The notes under the pieces were generated by a model. That model was not told the origin of the DNA. It made no database searches and was given only the letters and a program-made list of their open reading frames with translations. Of a DNA stretch of 37,389 nt, positions 15,480-23,948 are shown piece by piece. A program made the position numbers and the translations under genes. Every line of letters starts with the position of its first letter. Positions within the stretch are counted from its first letter, which is position 1. The DNA is taken from positions 1 to 37,389 of the forward strand of contig JAEZFK010000074.1 of the NCBI GenBank assembly GCA_023437715.1. Reading direction: 5' to 3'. Source of the stretch: Bacillota bacterium. Lineage in GTDB: Bacteria; Bacillota; Clostridia; Lachnospirales; Lachnospiraceae.

Positions 15480-17495
15480 TTACTTCTTTACGCTTCCGAT
15501 GTCGATAAAGGATTCCTCTGGCTCTCTTCTTGCCGATTTCTCCTCTTTCTCCACCATTTTCTCTATTTTTTCATCGGACCAATCCGATAATCCGTCGTCC
15601 TTTTCTTCCCTGTCCTTTTCCGATTCCTCGTCTTTTTTCACAGGCTCGGGGATTCCCTTGGCTTCCCGGAAGATCTTCATAAATTCCTTGCCGGTAATGG
15701 TTTCTCTCTCGATTAAGAATTCTGCGATCTTATCCATCACGTCCCGGTTTTCTTCAAGAAGAGCCTTGGCTTCCTCATAGGCTTCCTTTAACATCTTCAT
15801 GACTTCTTCATCAACCTGGGCAGCAGTGGCTTCTCCGCAATTCATCACGGTCCGGCCGCTCAAATACTGGTCTTCCTTGGTAGCCAGACCCATAAGGCCG
15901 AATTTCTCCGACATGCCGTACTGGGTGATCATGGCCCGGGCCACCTTGGTGGCCTGCTCAATATCATTGGCAGCGCCGGTGGTCACGCTGTTAAAAACGA
16001 TTTCCTCCGCCGCCCGGCCGGCCAGATAGCCTACCAGCATGGAGTGGAGCTCTTTCTTGGAGTTTAGAAATTTCTCTTCCTCAGGCACGTGCATGACATA
16101 ACCCAGAGCTCCCATGGTTCTTGGAACAATGGTGATCTTCTGCACCGGCTCCGCATCTTTTTGCAAAGCGCTGACTAAGGCATGGCCCACTTCGTGGTAG
16201 GAAACGATGCGCCGCTCTTCCTTGTTGAGCACCCGGTCTTTCTTCTCCTTACCCACTAAGACCACTTCCACCGCTTCAAATAAATCTTTCTGGCAAACGG
16301 CGTGGCGGCCGCTCTTTACCGCTAAAATAGCAGCCTCGTTAATCATATTGGCAAGGTCTGATCCCACCGCTCCTGACGTTGCCAGGGCAATGGCATCCAG
16401 ATCCACGGTATCATCCAGAAGCACATCTCTGGCATGAACCTTTAAAATATCCACACGTCCCTTTAAATCCGGCTTATCCACGATAATCCGGCGGTCGAAA
16501 CGGCCGGGTCTCAAAAGAGCCGGGTCCAGGATTTCCGGACGGTTGGTGGCCGCCAGCACCAGAAGGCCTTTGGAGGAATCAAAGCCGTCCATTTCAGAAA
16601 GGAGCTGGTTTAAAGTCTGTTCTCTCTCATCATTGCCGCCTCCGAATCTGGAATCACGGCTTTTACCGATGGCATCCACCTCGTCGATGAAAATAATACA
16701 GGGCGCAGATTCCTGTGCCTGTTTAAACAAATCACGGACGCGGGAAGCTCCCACGCCCACGAACATTTCCACAAAATCAGAACCTGACAGGGAGTAAAAA
16801 GGAACATGAGCCTCTCCTGCCACTGCCTTTGCAAGCAGGGTTTTTCCGGTTCCGGGAGGTCCCACAAGGAGGGCTCCCTTGGGAAGCTTTGCACCGATCT
16901 TCGTATATTTTCCGGGATTGTGAAGGAAGTCCACGATCTCCGTCAAAGATTCCTTGGCCTCGTCCTCTCCGGCCACGTCCTTAAAGGTAATGCCGGTCTC
17001 CTTCTGGACATAGACCTTGGCATTGCTCTTTCCGACGCCCATTAGGCCGCCTCCGCCTCCTACCCGGCGCATCATGAAATTCAAAAGGAATCCCATGGCC
17101 GCAAATAAAAGCAGGTAGGAAAAAATCGTCTGTATGAAGAAATTAGAGTCACGGCGGACGCGCAGGGTCTCAACGCCTGCGGCGCGAAGCCGCTCTGCAA
17201 GATTTAAGTCGTTGTCCATCCTTACCGTATAATAAGTAACCCCGGGCTTGTACTCGGGCCAGGTCTTTTTCGGATAGATGGTAATCTTCGTATCCTCTAC
17301 ATTGACAGACTCCACCTGCTTGTCATCTACCATATTCATAAAGTAGTCATAGCTCAGTTCCTTATTGGTCCTGGATGTGACCGCATTGTGAAGATAAGAG
17401 ATTCCGGCCGCCGCTATAAGAAACGCCATGACCCATATCGCGATTACCTGGGTGTTCTTCGGCATCCTGTTATTATTTTGATTCTTATTATCCAT
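15480..17495 (-). CDS. ftsH: ATP-dependent zinc metalloprotease FtsH
   Basis: This 671-residue membrane-anchored AAA+ protease degrades misfolded membrane and short-lived regulatory proteins. A first membrane helix (about 17-35) and a second (about 119-142) bracket the extracytoplasmic domain. The AAA module has Walker A GPPGTGKT (212-219), Walker B IIFIDEVDAIG (about 267-277) and LRPGRFDRRI of the second region of homology. The zinc site is HEVGH (434-438), where HEAGH is more usual, and both zinc histidines and the glutamate are kept. The C-terminus is a long acidic/lysine-rich tail. I start at the ATG at 17495, because GGAG lies upstream and the ATG at 17534 would fall within about ten bases of the predicted transcription start. 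Confidence 0.97.
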   Translation of the reverse strand: MDNKNQNNNRMPKNTQVIAIWVMAFLIAAAGISYLHNAVTSRTNKELSYDYFMNMVDDKQVESVNVEDTKITIYPKKTWPEYKPGVTYYTVRMDNDLNLAERLRAAGVETLRVRRDSNFFIQTIFSYLLLFAAMGFLLNFMMRRVGGGGGLMGVGKSNAKVYVQKETGITFKDVAGEDEAKESLTEIVDFLHNPGKYTKIGAKLPKGALLVGPPGTGKTLLAKAVAGEAHVPFYSLSGSDFVEMFVGVGASRVRDLFKQAQESAPCIIFIDEVDAIGKSRDSRFGGGNDEREQTLNQLLSEMDGFDSSKGLLVLAATNRPEILDPALLRPGRFDRRIIVDKPDLKGRVDILKVHARDVLLDDTVDLDAIALATSGAVGSDLANMINEAAILAVKSGRHAVCQKDLFEAVEVVLVGKEKKDRVLNKEERRIVSYHEVGHALVSALQKDAEPVQKITIVPRTMGALGYVMHVPEEEKFLNSKKELHSMLVGYLAGRAAEEIVFNSVTTGAANDIEQATKVARAMITQYGMSEKFGLMGLATKEDQYLSGRTVMNCGEATAAQVDEEVMKMLKEAYEEAKALLEENRDVMDKIAEFLIERETITGKEFMKIFREAKGIPEPVKKDEESEKDREEKDDGLSDWSDEKIEKMVEKEEKSARREPEESFIDIGSVKK

Positions 17496-17546
17496 CTGTG
17501 TAAATTCTCCAATCCGGATAGTATCTACCCACATTATATCTCTATC

Positions 17547-17575
17547 ATTATAGAGTCAGTCTCCCCATAAATCAA
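17547..17575 (-). promoter_or_regulatory. SigA-type promoter of ftsH
   Basis: The minus strand has TTGATT (17575-17570), a 17-base spacer and TATAAT (17552-17547). The start point would be near 17540, about 45 bases before the chosen ATG. Confidence 0.6.
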
Positions 17576-17637
17576 GAAAAGAATTATTAAATCCTTATAA
17601 ACACCCGGGTTGGTTTTATTTAACAGCAGTGAATTAT

Positions 17638-18618
17638 TCATCGTTCTTCCCGGAAATAAGCCTGCCCCAGACTTGCCGGAGGCTGGTGTTCCCTTTTTTT
17701 TCTTAAACTGGTTATAATTAATACAATAATTGTGACAACGTAAGGCAGGGCCTTGAATATCTCCTGAGCCCCCCGGTTAAGTCCGGGAATGTAAAGGTAA
17801 AGAATATAAAGGCCGCCGAACAGCACCGAGCCCCAGATGGCATTTACCGGCTTCCAGAGGGCAAAAATCACGAGGGCAATGGCCAGCCAGCCTCTGTCTC
17901 CGAAGCCGTTGTTGGTCCAGGTTCCTCCCGAATATTCCATGACGAAATACAACCCGCCAAGGCCGCTCAAGCCGCCTCCGATGCAGGTGGCCAGATATTT
18001 ATAGGCAGTTACGTGAATGCCTGCTGCATCTGCAGTGGCGGGATTTTCCCCTACTGCTCTTAAATTCAGTCCTTTCCTGGTCCTGTTTAAGAAAAAGGAA
18101 AGAAAAAGGGCCAGAACAATTGCAAGATAAGTCAGAAAGCCGTAGGAAAATAAGGCCTGCCCGATGATTCCAAGCTTTGACAGGCCCGGAACCGGGGTTT
18201 TAAATGCCGCACCTGTCACGGAAACGGAAATCTGGCCCACACCGCCTGCAAGCTTTGATAAGGAGCCTCCGAAAAAATTTCCAAAGCCCACACCAAAGGT
18301 CGTTAAGGCAAGGCCCGTCACATTCTGGTTTGCCCTTAAGGTTATTGTTAAAATGCTGTAGATCAGGCCGCCGAAAGCCGCGCAGAAAAAGGCGCAGAGG
18401 AAAGAAATCACCACACCGGCCAGACCGCTTGGAGACGCCGAAGAATTTTCATATAAAAATGCGCCGATGAGCCCGGCAATGCCTCCCATATACATCATGC
18501 CCGGAATTCCCAGATTTAAATTGCCGGATTTCTCCGTCAGGATTTCTCCCAGAGCTCCATAGAGGATGCCGATTCCCTGTCCAATGGCCTTTTGAATAAA
18601 TATTACCAAAAATTCCAT
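17638..18618 (-). CDS. BMP-type nucleoside ABC transporter permease (NupQ/YufQ-like)
   Basis: This 326-residue membrane protein is one of two permeases of a nucleoside importer of the BMP group. It starts MEFLVIFIQKAIGQGIGILYGALGEILTEKSGNLN-like; the segment GEILTEKSGNLNLGIPGMMY is characteristic of this permease family. Other family marks are ANQNVTGLALTTFG and LNLRAVGENPATADAAGI in the cytoplasmic loop. About eight to nine hydrophobic stretches are visible. GAGGAG lies eight bases before the ATG, inside the end of the upstream permease gene, and the gap between the two genes is 5 bases. The last gene of the operon, it ends close to the ftsH promoter, and I see no strong terminator in between. 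Confidence 0.92.
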   Translation of the reverse strand: MEFLVIFIQKAIGQGIGILYGALGEILTEKSGNLNLGIPGMMYMGGIAGLIGAFLYENSSASPSGLAGVVISFLCAFFCAAFGGLIYSILTITLRANQNVTGLALTTFGVGFGNFFGGSLSKLAGGVGQISVSVTGAAFKTPVPGLSKLGIIGQALFSYGFLTYLAIVLALFLSFFLNRTRKGLNLRAVGENPATADAAGIHVTAYKYLATCIGGGLSGLGGLYFVMEYSGGTWTNNGFGDRGWLAIALVIFALWKPVNAIWGSVLFGGLYILYLYIPGLNRGAQEIFKALPYVVTIIVLIITSLRKKREHQPPASLGQAYFREER

Positions 18619-18623
18619 GTTTT

Positions 18624-19733
18624 TTACTCCTCTCTGATCTGTGAGGCATTTTTTCTGCCGCGTATTTTTACCTTATAATCAATAAAGAATTCACAGCCCA
18701 GAATAAAGAATAGAATAATGCCTGTAATCACGTCGGAGGCATTTTCATTCAAATTAAACTGGGAGGCAATCTGCCCGGCGCCCTTTTGCATGAACACCAG
18801 GAAAAAAGAGACAAGGATCATGGAAAAGGTATTGAACTTGCTGAGCCAGGAAACGATGATGGCCGTAAAGCCCCGCCCTCCTGCCGTACTGGTTGAAATC
18901 GTATGGCTGGCGCCGCTTACGATGATGAAGCCGGCAATTCCGCATAACGCCCCGGATAAGGCCATTGTCCTCAATATGACTTTTCTCACATTGATTCCCG
19001 CATAACGGGCCGTATTCCCGCTTTCTCCCACTACAGAAATTTCATATCCATGCTTGCTGTATTTTAAGTAAATGAACATGGCCGCCGCCAGGGCTAAAAC
19101 GATCACCAGGTTCCAGCCGTATTCCATGCCGAAGAGCTTGGGAAGCCATCCGCCCTTGGTGGCGGAATTAATGGTTCCCACCGAATTGGAGCCCTTGGGA
19201 TTTTCCCAGAAAATGATTCCGAAGGTGACCACCTGCATTGCCACATAATTCATCATCAGGGTGAACAAGGTCTCATTAGTGTTCCAGTAAGCCTTAAAAA
19301 AGGCGGGAATGGAAGCCCATATCATGGCCGCCAGGGCGCTTCCGAAAAACATGAGCGGAAACAGCACCAGAGGCGGAAGGGAATTTCCCAGGTGGATCAT
19401 CATGGCCGCCGAGGTGACGCCTCCGATGAGCACCTGACCCTCCGCTCCGATATTCCAGAACCTCATTTTAAAAGCCGGGGTTATGCCCACCGCTATGCAC
19501 AAAAGGACAAGAGTGTCCCGGACCGTCATCCAGGTCCTCCGTTTGGTGCCCACGGCGCCGTTAAAAATTCCTTTGTAAACCTCCACCGGATTGAGGCCCG
19601 TAAGGGCAACGATGACCACCGCGCAGACGATCAAAGAAAGTACAACAGCCATAAGCCGGATCAGCCACGCTTTCCAGGGTTCTATGTCCTCCCGCTTTGC
19701 CATATGAAAAAACGGTTCTCTCGCCTTGCTCAT
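18624..19733 (-). CDS. BMP-type nucleoside ABC transporter permease (NupP/YufP-like)
   Basis: This 369-residue membrane protein is the other permease of the nucleoside importer. After a cytoplasmic start it has a long membrane segment (about 23-45, LIRLMAVVLSLIVCAVVIVA), then GIFNGAVGTKRRTWMTVRDT, the motif FRFWNIGAEGQ-like (as MRFWNIGAEGQVLIGGV) found throughout this family, and the loop EISVVGESGNTARYAGINV. Its start overlaps the ATPase stop as ATGA, with GGAGG nine bases upstream, indicating coupled translation. In B. subtilis the NupNOPQ system of this type imports guanosine and other nucleosides. The exact substrate here is unknown. Confidence 0.92.
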   Translation of the reverse strand: MSKAREPFFHMAKREDIEPWKAWLIRLMAVVLSLIVCAVVIVALTGLNPVEVYKGIFNGAVGTKRRTWMTVRDTLVLLCIAVGITPAFKMRFWNIGAEGQVLIGGVTSAAMMIHLGNSLPPLVLFPLMFFGSALAAMIWASIPAFFKAYWNTNETLFTLMMNYVAMQVVTFGIIFWENPKGSNSVGTINSATKGGWLPKLFGMEYGWNLVIVLALAAAMFIYLKYSKHGYEISVVGESGNTARYAGINVRKVILRTMALSGALCGIAGFIIVSGASHTISTSTAGGRGFTAIIVSWLSKFNTFSMILVSFFLVFMQKGAGQIASQFNLNENASDVITGIILFFILGCEFFIDYKVKIRGRKNASQIREE

Positions 19734-21259
19734 TGCCGCTCACCTCCTGTTTTCATCATTAGCCGCCCGATTTCCTCCTTGGAAGCTGTCCTGCCGTCCA
19801 CAATGCCGCTTATTCTTCCGCCGCACATAACCAGAATCCGGTCGCACAGCTCCATGAGCACATCCAAGTCCTCGCCCACACAGAGGACCGCAGTTCCCCG
19901 CTTCTTCTGCTCATTGAGAAGGCGGTAAATGGTGTGGGAAGAGTGGATATCAAGTCCCCGGACCGGATAAGCCACCAGAAGAACGGCAGGGGATGATGCG
20001 ATTTCCCGGCCAACCAGCACCTTCTGTACATTTCCGCCTGAAAGCTTCCGCACAAGGGTGGCGGTTCCGGGAGTCGCGATCTCAAGTTCCCTGATGAGCC
20101 TTTCCGCCAGCGCCTTCGGGGTTTTCCGGTCTGCAAAAAAGGAACGTCCCCTTTGATAGGTTCTTAACATCATGTTATCCGTCAAGTCCATGGAACCCAC
20201 AAGCCCCATGCCCAGCCGGTCCTCGGGCACAAAGGAAAGCCTGACTCCGGCCCTGGCAATTTCCGCTGCTGTCATGTGGGTCAGCTCTTTCTCCTCTCCT
20301 TCCCGAGGATAATAGGTGATAGAGCCGGAGGCTGCCGGTATAAGGCCTGCAATGGCCTCTAGAAGCTCCTTTTGGCCGCTTCCCGCCACTCCGGCGATTC
20401 CCAGGATTTCTCCGCTGTTTGCGGTAAAGGAGGCGTCTTCCAAAGTCTTTACCCCCTCCTTTCCAAGGCAGGTAAGGTCCCTGACCCTCAGACGCTCTTT
20501 GGGAGATACCGGCTCAGGGCGTTCAATGTTTAAGCTCACCTTTTTTCCTACCATCATTTCCGTTAATGATTCCTCTGTGGCCTTGGCAGTCTCGATTGTT
20601 CCGATGTATTGGCCCCTGCGGAGGACGGATACCCGGTCGGAAAGGGCCAGAACCTCATGAAGCTTATGGGTGATGATGATGATGGAGTGGCCCGCCTTTC
20701 GCATGTTGCGAAGAACCGCAAAGAGCCGCTCCGCTTCCTGGGGAGTTAAAACAGCAGTGGGTTCATCCAGGATCAGGATATCCACGCCCCGGTACAGCAG
20801 CTTTACAATCTCCACAGTCTGCTTTTGTGAAACCGACATGGTATATATTTTCTGGCTGGGATCAAGTTCAAATCCGTATCTGGCCGTAAGGCCGTTTATT
20901 TTTTCCACAATGGCTTTCCGGTCTAAAAGCTCTTTTCCCGGCAGGCCCAGAATGATGTTTTCCGCAGCGCTTAACACCTCCACCAGCTTAAAATGCTGAT
21001 GGATCATGCCTATCCCTAAATCAAAGGAATCCTTGGGGGACCGGATGGCGGCCTCTCTTCCGTTAATGGAGATCTCTCCTTCATCGGGGTAATATATCCC
21101 GGAGATCATATTCATGAGCGTGGTCTTTCCGCTTCCGTTTTCCCCCAGAATGGACAAAATCTCTCCCTTTTTTACAGACAGGCAGACTTTGTCGTTGGCA
21201 ATTACTTTTCCGAACCGCTTGGTGATGTTTTTCAGTTCTATGGCATAATTCTCGTTCAC
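19730..21259 (-). CDS. BMP-type nucleoside ABC transporter ATPase (NupO/YufO-like, two ABC domains)
   Basis: This 509-residue cytoplasmic ATPase energises the nucleoside importer. The first ABC domain has Walker A GENGSGKTT, a degenerate signature MSVSQKQTVEI and Walker B LILDEPTAVLTP. The second has a degenerate Walker A (GVAGSGQKEL), signature LSGGNVQKVL and an unusual Walker B segment LLVAYPVRGLDI. Degeneracy in the second domain is normal for sugar- and nucleoside-type double ATPases. I start at the GTG at 21259 because GGAGG precedes it by eight bases. Upstream in-frame codons as far as 21292 would run into the terminator after the lipoprotein gene and have no ribosome site. Confidence 0.9.
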   Translation of the reverse strand: MNENYAIELKNITKRFGKVIANDKVCLSVKKGEILSILGENGSGKTTLMNMISGIYYPDEGEISINGREAAIRSPKDSFDLGIGMIHQHFKLVEVLSAAENIILGLPGKELLDRKAIVEKINGLTARYGFELDPSQKIYTMSVSQKQTVEIVKLLYRGVDILILDEPTAVLTPQEAERLFAVLRNMRKAGHSIIIITHKLHEVLALSDRVSVLRRGQYIGTIETAKATEESLTEMMVGKKVSLNIERPEPVSPKERLRVRDLTCLGKEGVKTLEDASFTANSGEILGIAGVAGSGQKELLEAIAGLIPAASGSITYYPREGEEKELTHMTAAEIARAGVRLSFVPEDRLGMGLVGSMDLTDNMMLRTYQRGRSFFADRKTPKALAERLIRELEIATPGTATLVRKLSGGNVQKVLVGREIASSPAVLLVAYPVRGLDIHSSHTIYRLLNEQKKRGTAVLCVGEDLDVLMELCDRILVMCGGRISGIVDGRTASKEEIGRLMMKTGGERQ

Positions 21260-21291
21260 CCGGCTAACCTCCGTTTTCATTATTAATAGCA

Positions 21292-21324
21292 AAAAGCGGG
21301 GCCAGAGGATCTGGCGCCGCTTTT
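21292..21324 (-). terminator. Terminator between the BMP lipoprotein and the transporter ATPase genes
   Basis: AAAAGCGGGGCCAG (21292-21305) pairs with CTGGCGCCGCTTTT (21311-21324) with one mismatch, and the minus-strand RNA ends in TTTTTGCTATT. Partial read-through would supply the ATPase and permease genes at a lower level than the lipoprotein. Confidence 0.75.
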
Positions 21325-21351
21325 AAGCCTGACTCATTTCCGGCAGACCGT

Positions 21352-22647
21352 TTAATTGTCAATGGTTGTGATACCATCAATCAATATGTCAAATGCCGGA
21401 GCAGAACCGTGTTCAGACTCATGGAAGTATCCGTCCGCAATATATTCCACATCGCTTCCGTCTTTCTTATAGGTATCCAGGGTTTTGCCTCCCACCGTAA
21501 AGGTAGAGGTGTCAAACACATGAAGCGTACCGGCCTTTATTGCGCTTTCCACTTCCTTCACCTTTTCTTCGGTTCCGGGAGCCACCACATCCTTATTAAG
21601 CTCTGTGATGGAGTTTGCCCCCTCCTTATAGCCCTGGCACCAGTCTGTGTCAATGGCCTTGCCGTCAATGACGGACTGAACCGCATAGGTCACATATGGG
21701 CCCCAGTCAATGGATGCAGAGGTCAGCGCTGTCTTCGGAGCAGTTGCAATCATGGATATGTTATAGCCTACACAGGGAACCCCGGCCGCCTCACAGGCAG
21801 TGGGAGCGCCGGTGGTATCGGCGTGCTGGCTGATTAAAACACAGCCGTCTGAAATCAGGGCGTCGGCAGCTTCCTTTTCAAGGTCAAAGCTGGCCCAGCT
21901 GTTGGTGTATTTTACCTCCATGGTAGCCTCCGGGCACACAGAACGCACGCCTAAAAAGAAAGAGGTATAACCGCTGATAACCTCTGCATAAGGATAAGCG
22001 CCTACGTATCCCAGCTTTACGGCATCCTTACTTACCTTGCCCTCTTTGATCATCTGGTTCAGCTTAAGACCGGCCACAACCCCGGATACGTAACGGGATT
22101 CATAAACATTGGTAAAATAGTTGTGCATATTGCTTAATCCGCTCAAAGCAGCCTGATATCCGGTGGCGTGGCAGAACTGCACATCCGGGTATTCCTTTGC
22201 GGCCTCAAGCATATAGGATTCATGGCCGAAGCTGTTGGCAAAGATGATGTTGCAGCCCTGGTCAGCCAGATCCATGGCCGCATCCTTACAGGTCTCATCC
22301 TCAGGCACATTCCATTTTATAATGATCTGGTCGTCGGAAAGGCCAAGGGCCTCCTTCATCTCCATAGCCCCCTTGTAATGGGCGGCCGTATAGCCTTCGT
22401 TTTCATCGCCAATGTAAATAAAGCCTACCTTTAAATCCTCTTTGGCGATCCCCTTTAAGGCTGAGGCCTCCTTGGTTTCCTCTGCTTTCGTTTCCTCAGC
22501 CTTGGACTCTGTGGTTTCACCGCCAGTAGTCTGGGCCTCTGTTTTTCCGCTCTCTCCGGCAGGTGAGGACGCAGCGCTTTTGCAGGCAGATAAAGACAGG
22601 GCCATAAGGCCTATTAAGGCCAGACTTGCCAATTTCTTCATTTTCAT
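21352..22647 (-). CDS. BMP-family nucleoside-binding lipoprotein (PnrA/NupN-like)
   Basis: This 431-residue surface lipoprotein is the substrate receptor of the nucleoside importer. The signal peptide MKMKKLASLALIGLMALSLSAC has a lipobox cysteine at residue 22. It is followed by a Glu/Thr/Lys-rich linker (about 23-70, with repeated EETKAEETKE). The mature domain opens with DLKVGFIYIGDENEGYTAAH and contains NIIFANSFGHESYM, SGVVAGLKLNQM and KLGYVGAYPYAEVISGYTSF, all typical of the BMP family. AGGAGG is well placed before the ATG. The gene has its own promoter (22754-22781) and a leader with a terminator-like hairpin. BMP proteins usually bind purine nucleosides, and pyrG next to it is consistent with nucleotide metabolism but does not prove the ligand. 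Confidence 0.92.
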   Translation of the reverse strand: MKMKKLASLALIGLMALSLSACKSAASSPAGESGKTEAQTTGGETTESKAEETKAEETKEASALKGIAKEDLKVGFIYIGDENEGYTAAHYKGAMEMKEALGLSDDQIIIKWNVPEDETCKDAAMDLADQGCNIIFANSFGHESYMLEAAKEYPDVQFCHATGYQAALSGLSNMHNYFTNVYESRYVSGVVAGLKLNQMIKEGKVSKDAVKLGYVGAYPYAEVISGYTSFFLGVRSVCPEATMEVKYTNSWASFDLEKEAADALISDGCVLISQHADTTGAPTACEAAGVPCVGYNISMIATAPKTALTSASIDWGPYVTYAVQSVIDGKAIDTDWCQGYKEGANSITELNKDVVAPGTEEKVKEVESAIKAGTLHVFDTSTFTVGGKTLDTYKKDGSDVEYIADGYFHESEHGSAPAFDILIDGITTIDN

Positions 22648-22680
22648 AATTTTCTCCTCCTATTAGATTCGGGAATAACA

Positions 22681-22724
22681 AAAAGCGCCAGGCATGGCCT
22701 ATATACGGCACACCTGACGCTTTT
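22681..22724 (-). promoter_or_regulatory. Terminator-like hairpin in the leader of the BMP lipoprotein gene
   Basis: On the minus strand AAAAGCGTCAGG (22724-22713) pairs with CCTGGCGCTTTT (22692-22681), and the inner TGTGCC/GGCCATG segment extends the stem to about 14 base pairs with one bulge and a GTATATA loop. TTTTTGTTATT follows. It sits between promoter and gene, as an attenuator or riboswitch expression platform would. I could not match it to a purine, preQ1, guanidine or other riboswitch that I know. Confidence 0.5.
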
Positions 22725-22753
22725 GTCATTCTCTTTGAGTAAATACATTCCTC

Positions 22754-22781
22754 AGTATAGCATCTTTTTTACTGTTGTCAA
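22754..22781 (-). promoter_or_regulatory. SigA-type promoter of the nucleoside transporter operon
   Basis: The minus strand has a consensus TTGACA (22781-22776), a 16-base spacer and TATACT (22759-22754). Transcription should start near 22748, giving a leader of about 100 bases. Confidence 0.7.
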
Positions 22782-22830
22782 TCTCTTTGAAATCCCATTT
22801 TCATATCCCTCGTTTAATAAACCTGACGCT

Positions 22831-22857
22831 TAATTAATTAAAGCCCCGGCTTATTAA
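22831..22857 (-). terminator. Possible terminator of the SDR gene
   Basis: AAGC and GCTT pair around a CGGG loop, and the flanking TTAAT/ATTAA extends the stem. It overlaps the SDR stop codon. The stem is AT-rich outside the core and the tail TTTAATTAATTAA is only partly T-rich, so it is a weak call. Confidence 0.4.
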
Positions 22858-23621
22858 ACTGTGGTCCAGCCGCCGTCAACCTGCAGCAGCTGACCGGTGG
22901 TATAGGATGATGCATCCGATGCAAAGTAAATCAATGCTCCGTCCAGCTCTCCGTCACGTCCCGGTCTTCCCATTGGGCAGGTATTTTCAATGACATGGTT
23001 GATCGCACCGCTTTCAAGAATATCGGAGGTCATCTCACTTGGGAAATAAGCCGGCCCGATGGCATTTACGGTGATATTGTATTTTGCCCATTCATTGGCA
23101 AGGGCCTTTGTCATCATGAGCAGTGCGCCCTTTGTGGTCGCATAGGCGGATAAGGGCAGGCCCGGCATGGCAACGGTGGAATGGATGGAACCGATGTTAA
23201 TAATCTTTCCATAGTTCTGTTCCTTCATGATCCGTCCCGCTTCTCTTGCAAAATAGAACACACCGTTGACATTGGTGTCCATCATGGTTGTCCAAAGCTG
23301 GTCTGAGGTATTTTCTGCCGCATCCGCCCAGCCCAGGCCTGCATTATTGACAAGAATATCAATTCTTCCGAAATGCTTCTTAATATCCTCCACTGTTTGT
23401 TTGATTTCCTCTGATTTCGTGACGTCGCATTTGTGGACGTAGCATTCGGAACCGAGGGCCTCCACCTCTTTTTGAACCTCCTCCAGCTTTTCCACACGTC
23501 TTGCCACAATGGCAACCTTTACGCCTTCCCTTGCTAAAGCTAATGCAAACTGTCTTCCCAGGCCAGAGGATGCTCCTGTGACAATCGCAATCTTTCCAGA
23601 TAAATCAAACAATTTACTCAT
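22854..23621 (-). CDS. Short-chain dehydrogenase/reductase (classical SDR)
   Basis: This 255-residue cytoplasmic NAD(P)-dependent oxidoreductase has the glycine-rich cofactor motif TGASSGLG (about residues 15-22) and NNAG at about 90. The catalytic Ser lies in NIGSIHS, and the YxxxK pair in YATTKGALLMMTKALANEWA. The C-terminus ends DGGWTTV as in the gluconate 5-dehydrogenase / FabG-like group. The start has AGGAG with normal spacing. It stands alone between divergent pyrG and the nucleoside transporter, so its substrate cannot be inferred from neighbours. Gluconate 5-dehydrogenase or another polyol/ketose reductase is the closest guess. Its promoter is overlapped by a 20-bp perfect palindrome. 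Confidence 0.88.
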   Translation of the reverse strand: MSKLFDLSGKIAIVTGASSGLGRQFALALAREGVKVAIVARRVEKLEEVQKEVEALGSECYVHKCDVTKSEEIKQTVEDIKKHFGRIDILVNNAGLGWADAAENTSDQLWTTMMDTNVNGVFYFAREAGRIMKEQNYGKIINIGSIHSTVAMPGLPLSAYATTKGALLMMTKALANEWAKYNITVNAIGPAYFPSEMTSDILESGAINHVIENTCPMGRPGRDGELDGALIYFASDASSYTTGQLLQVDGGWTTV

Positions 23622-23666
23622 ATTATTTCTCTCCTTTTTTCTTTATGTCTTTTTGTTTGAAAATTT

Positions 23667-23686
23667 ATTGTTATAATTATAACAAT
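23667..23686. promoter_or_regulatory. Perfect 20-bp palindrome over the SDR promoter (candidate operator)
   Basis: ATTGTTATAATTATAACAAT reads the same on both strands and includes the -10 box of the SDR gene. It has no central spacer base, so it differs from the 15-base PerR box (TTATAATNATTATAA), and it is not a Rex or CRE site. A dimeric repressor is the simplest reading. Confidence 0.5.
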
Positions 23687-23704
23687 CTTTTCTCCCGAGG
23701 TAAA
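23676..23704 (-). promoter_or_regulatory. Promoter of the SDR gene
   Basis: The minus strand has TTTACC (23704-23699), a 17-base spacer and TATAAT (23681-23676). The start point would be near 23669, about 48 bases before the SDR start codon, inside the palindrome. Confidence 0.5.
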
Positions 23705-23948
23705 TGTTATATTTTGCTTAAATTCTGATTTATTATTTAATTTTATTGTGCAACATGATAAATTTCTATAATTCAAATCATTGTTTCCTCCTATTTAAAT
23801 GATTTCCCTTTCAGATAATGGATATATTTTTAACAATTTTCACAAGACTGTTTTAACTATGAAAAAAATGGAATAATAAGTCTGTATGAGGGCTCTGATT
23901 TCTTCAGAAAGCTTTTCACTTAATAATATTAGTTTTTTAATTAACCTC

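Noticed and set aside
17576..17637. Terminator for the nucleoside transporter operon before the ftsH promoter.
   Set aside because: Only a short ACCCGGGT palindrome and weak AT pairing are present, with no convincing stem and T-run.
22681..22724. Purine riboswitch in front of the BMP lipoprotein gene.
   Set aside because: The conserved three-way junction bases and paired loops of the purine aptamer are absent, and the leader is too short.
22644..22748. A 34-codon minus-strand frame that would start leaderless at the bmp promoter start point and end in a TGA overlapping the bmp ATG.
   Set aside because: It has no usable ribosome site, leaderless translation is uncommon in Firmicutes, and an open frame of this length is expected by chance fairly often.
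23880..23945. GGGCTC near 23890, resembling the start of the B. subtilis pyrG leader with reiterative G addition.
   Set aside because: No -10 box lies at the right distance and there is no downstream C-rich (GCTCCC) terminator arm to pair with added G residues.
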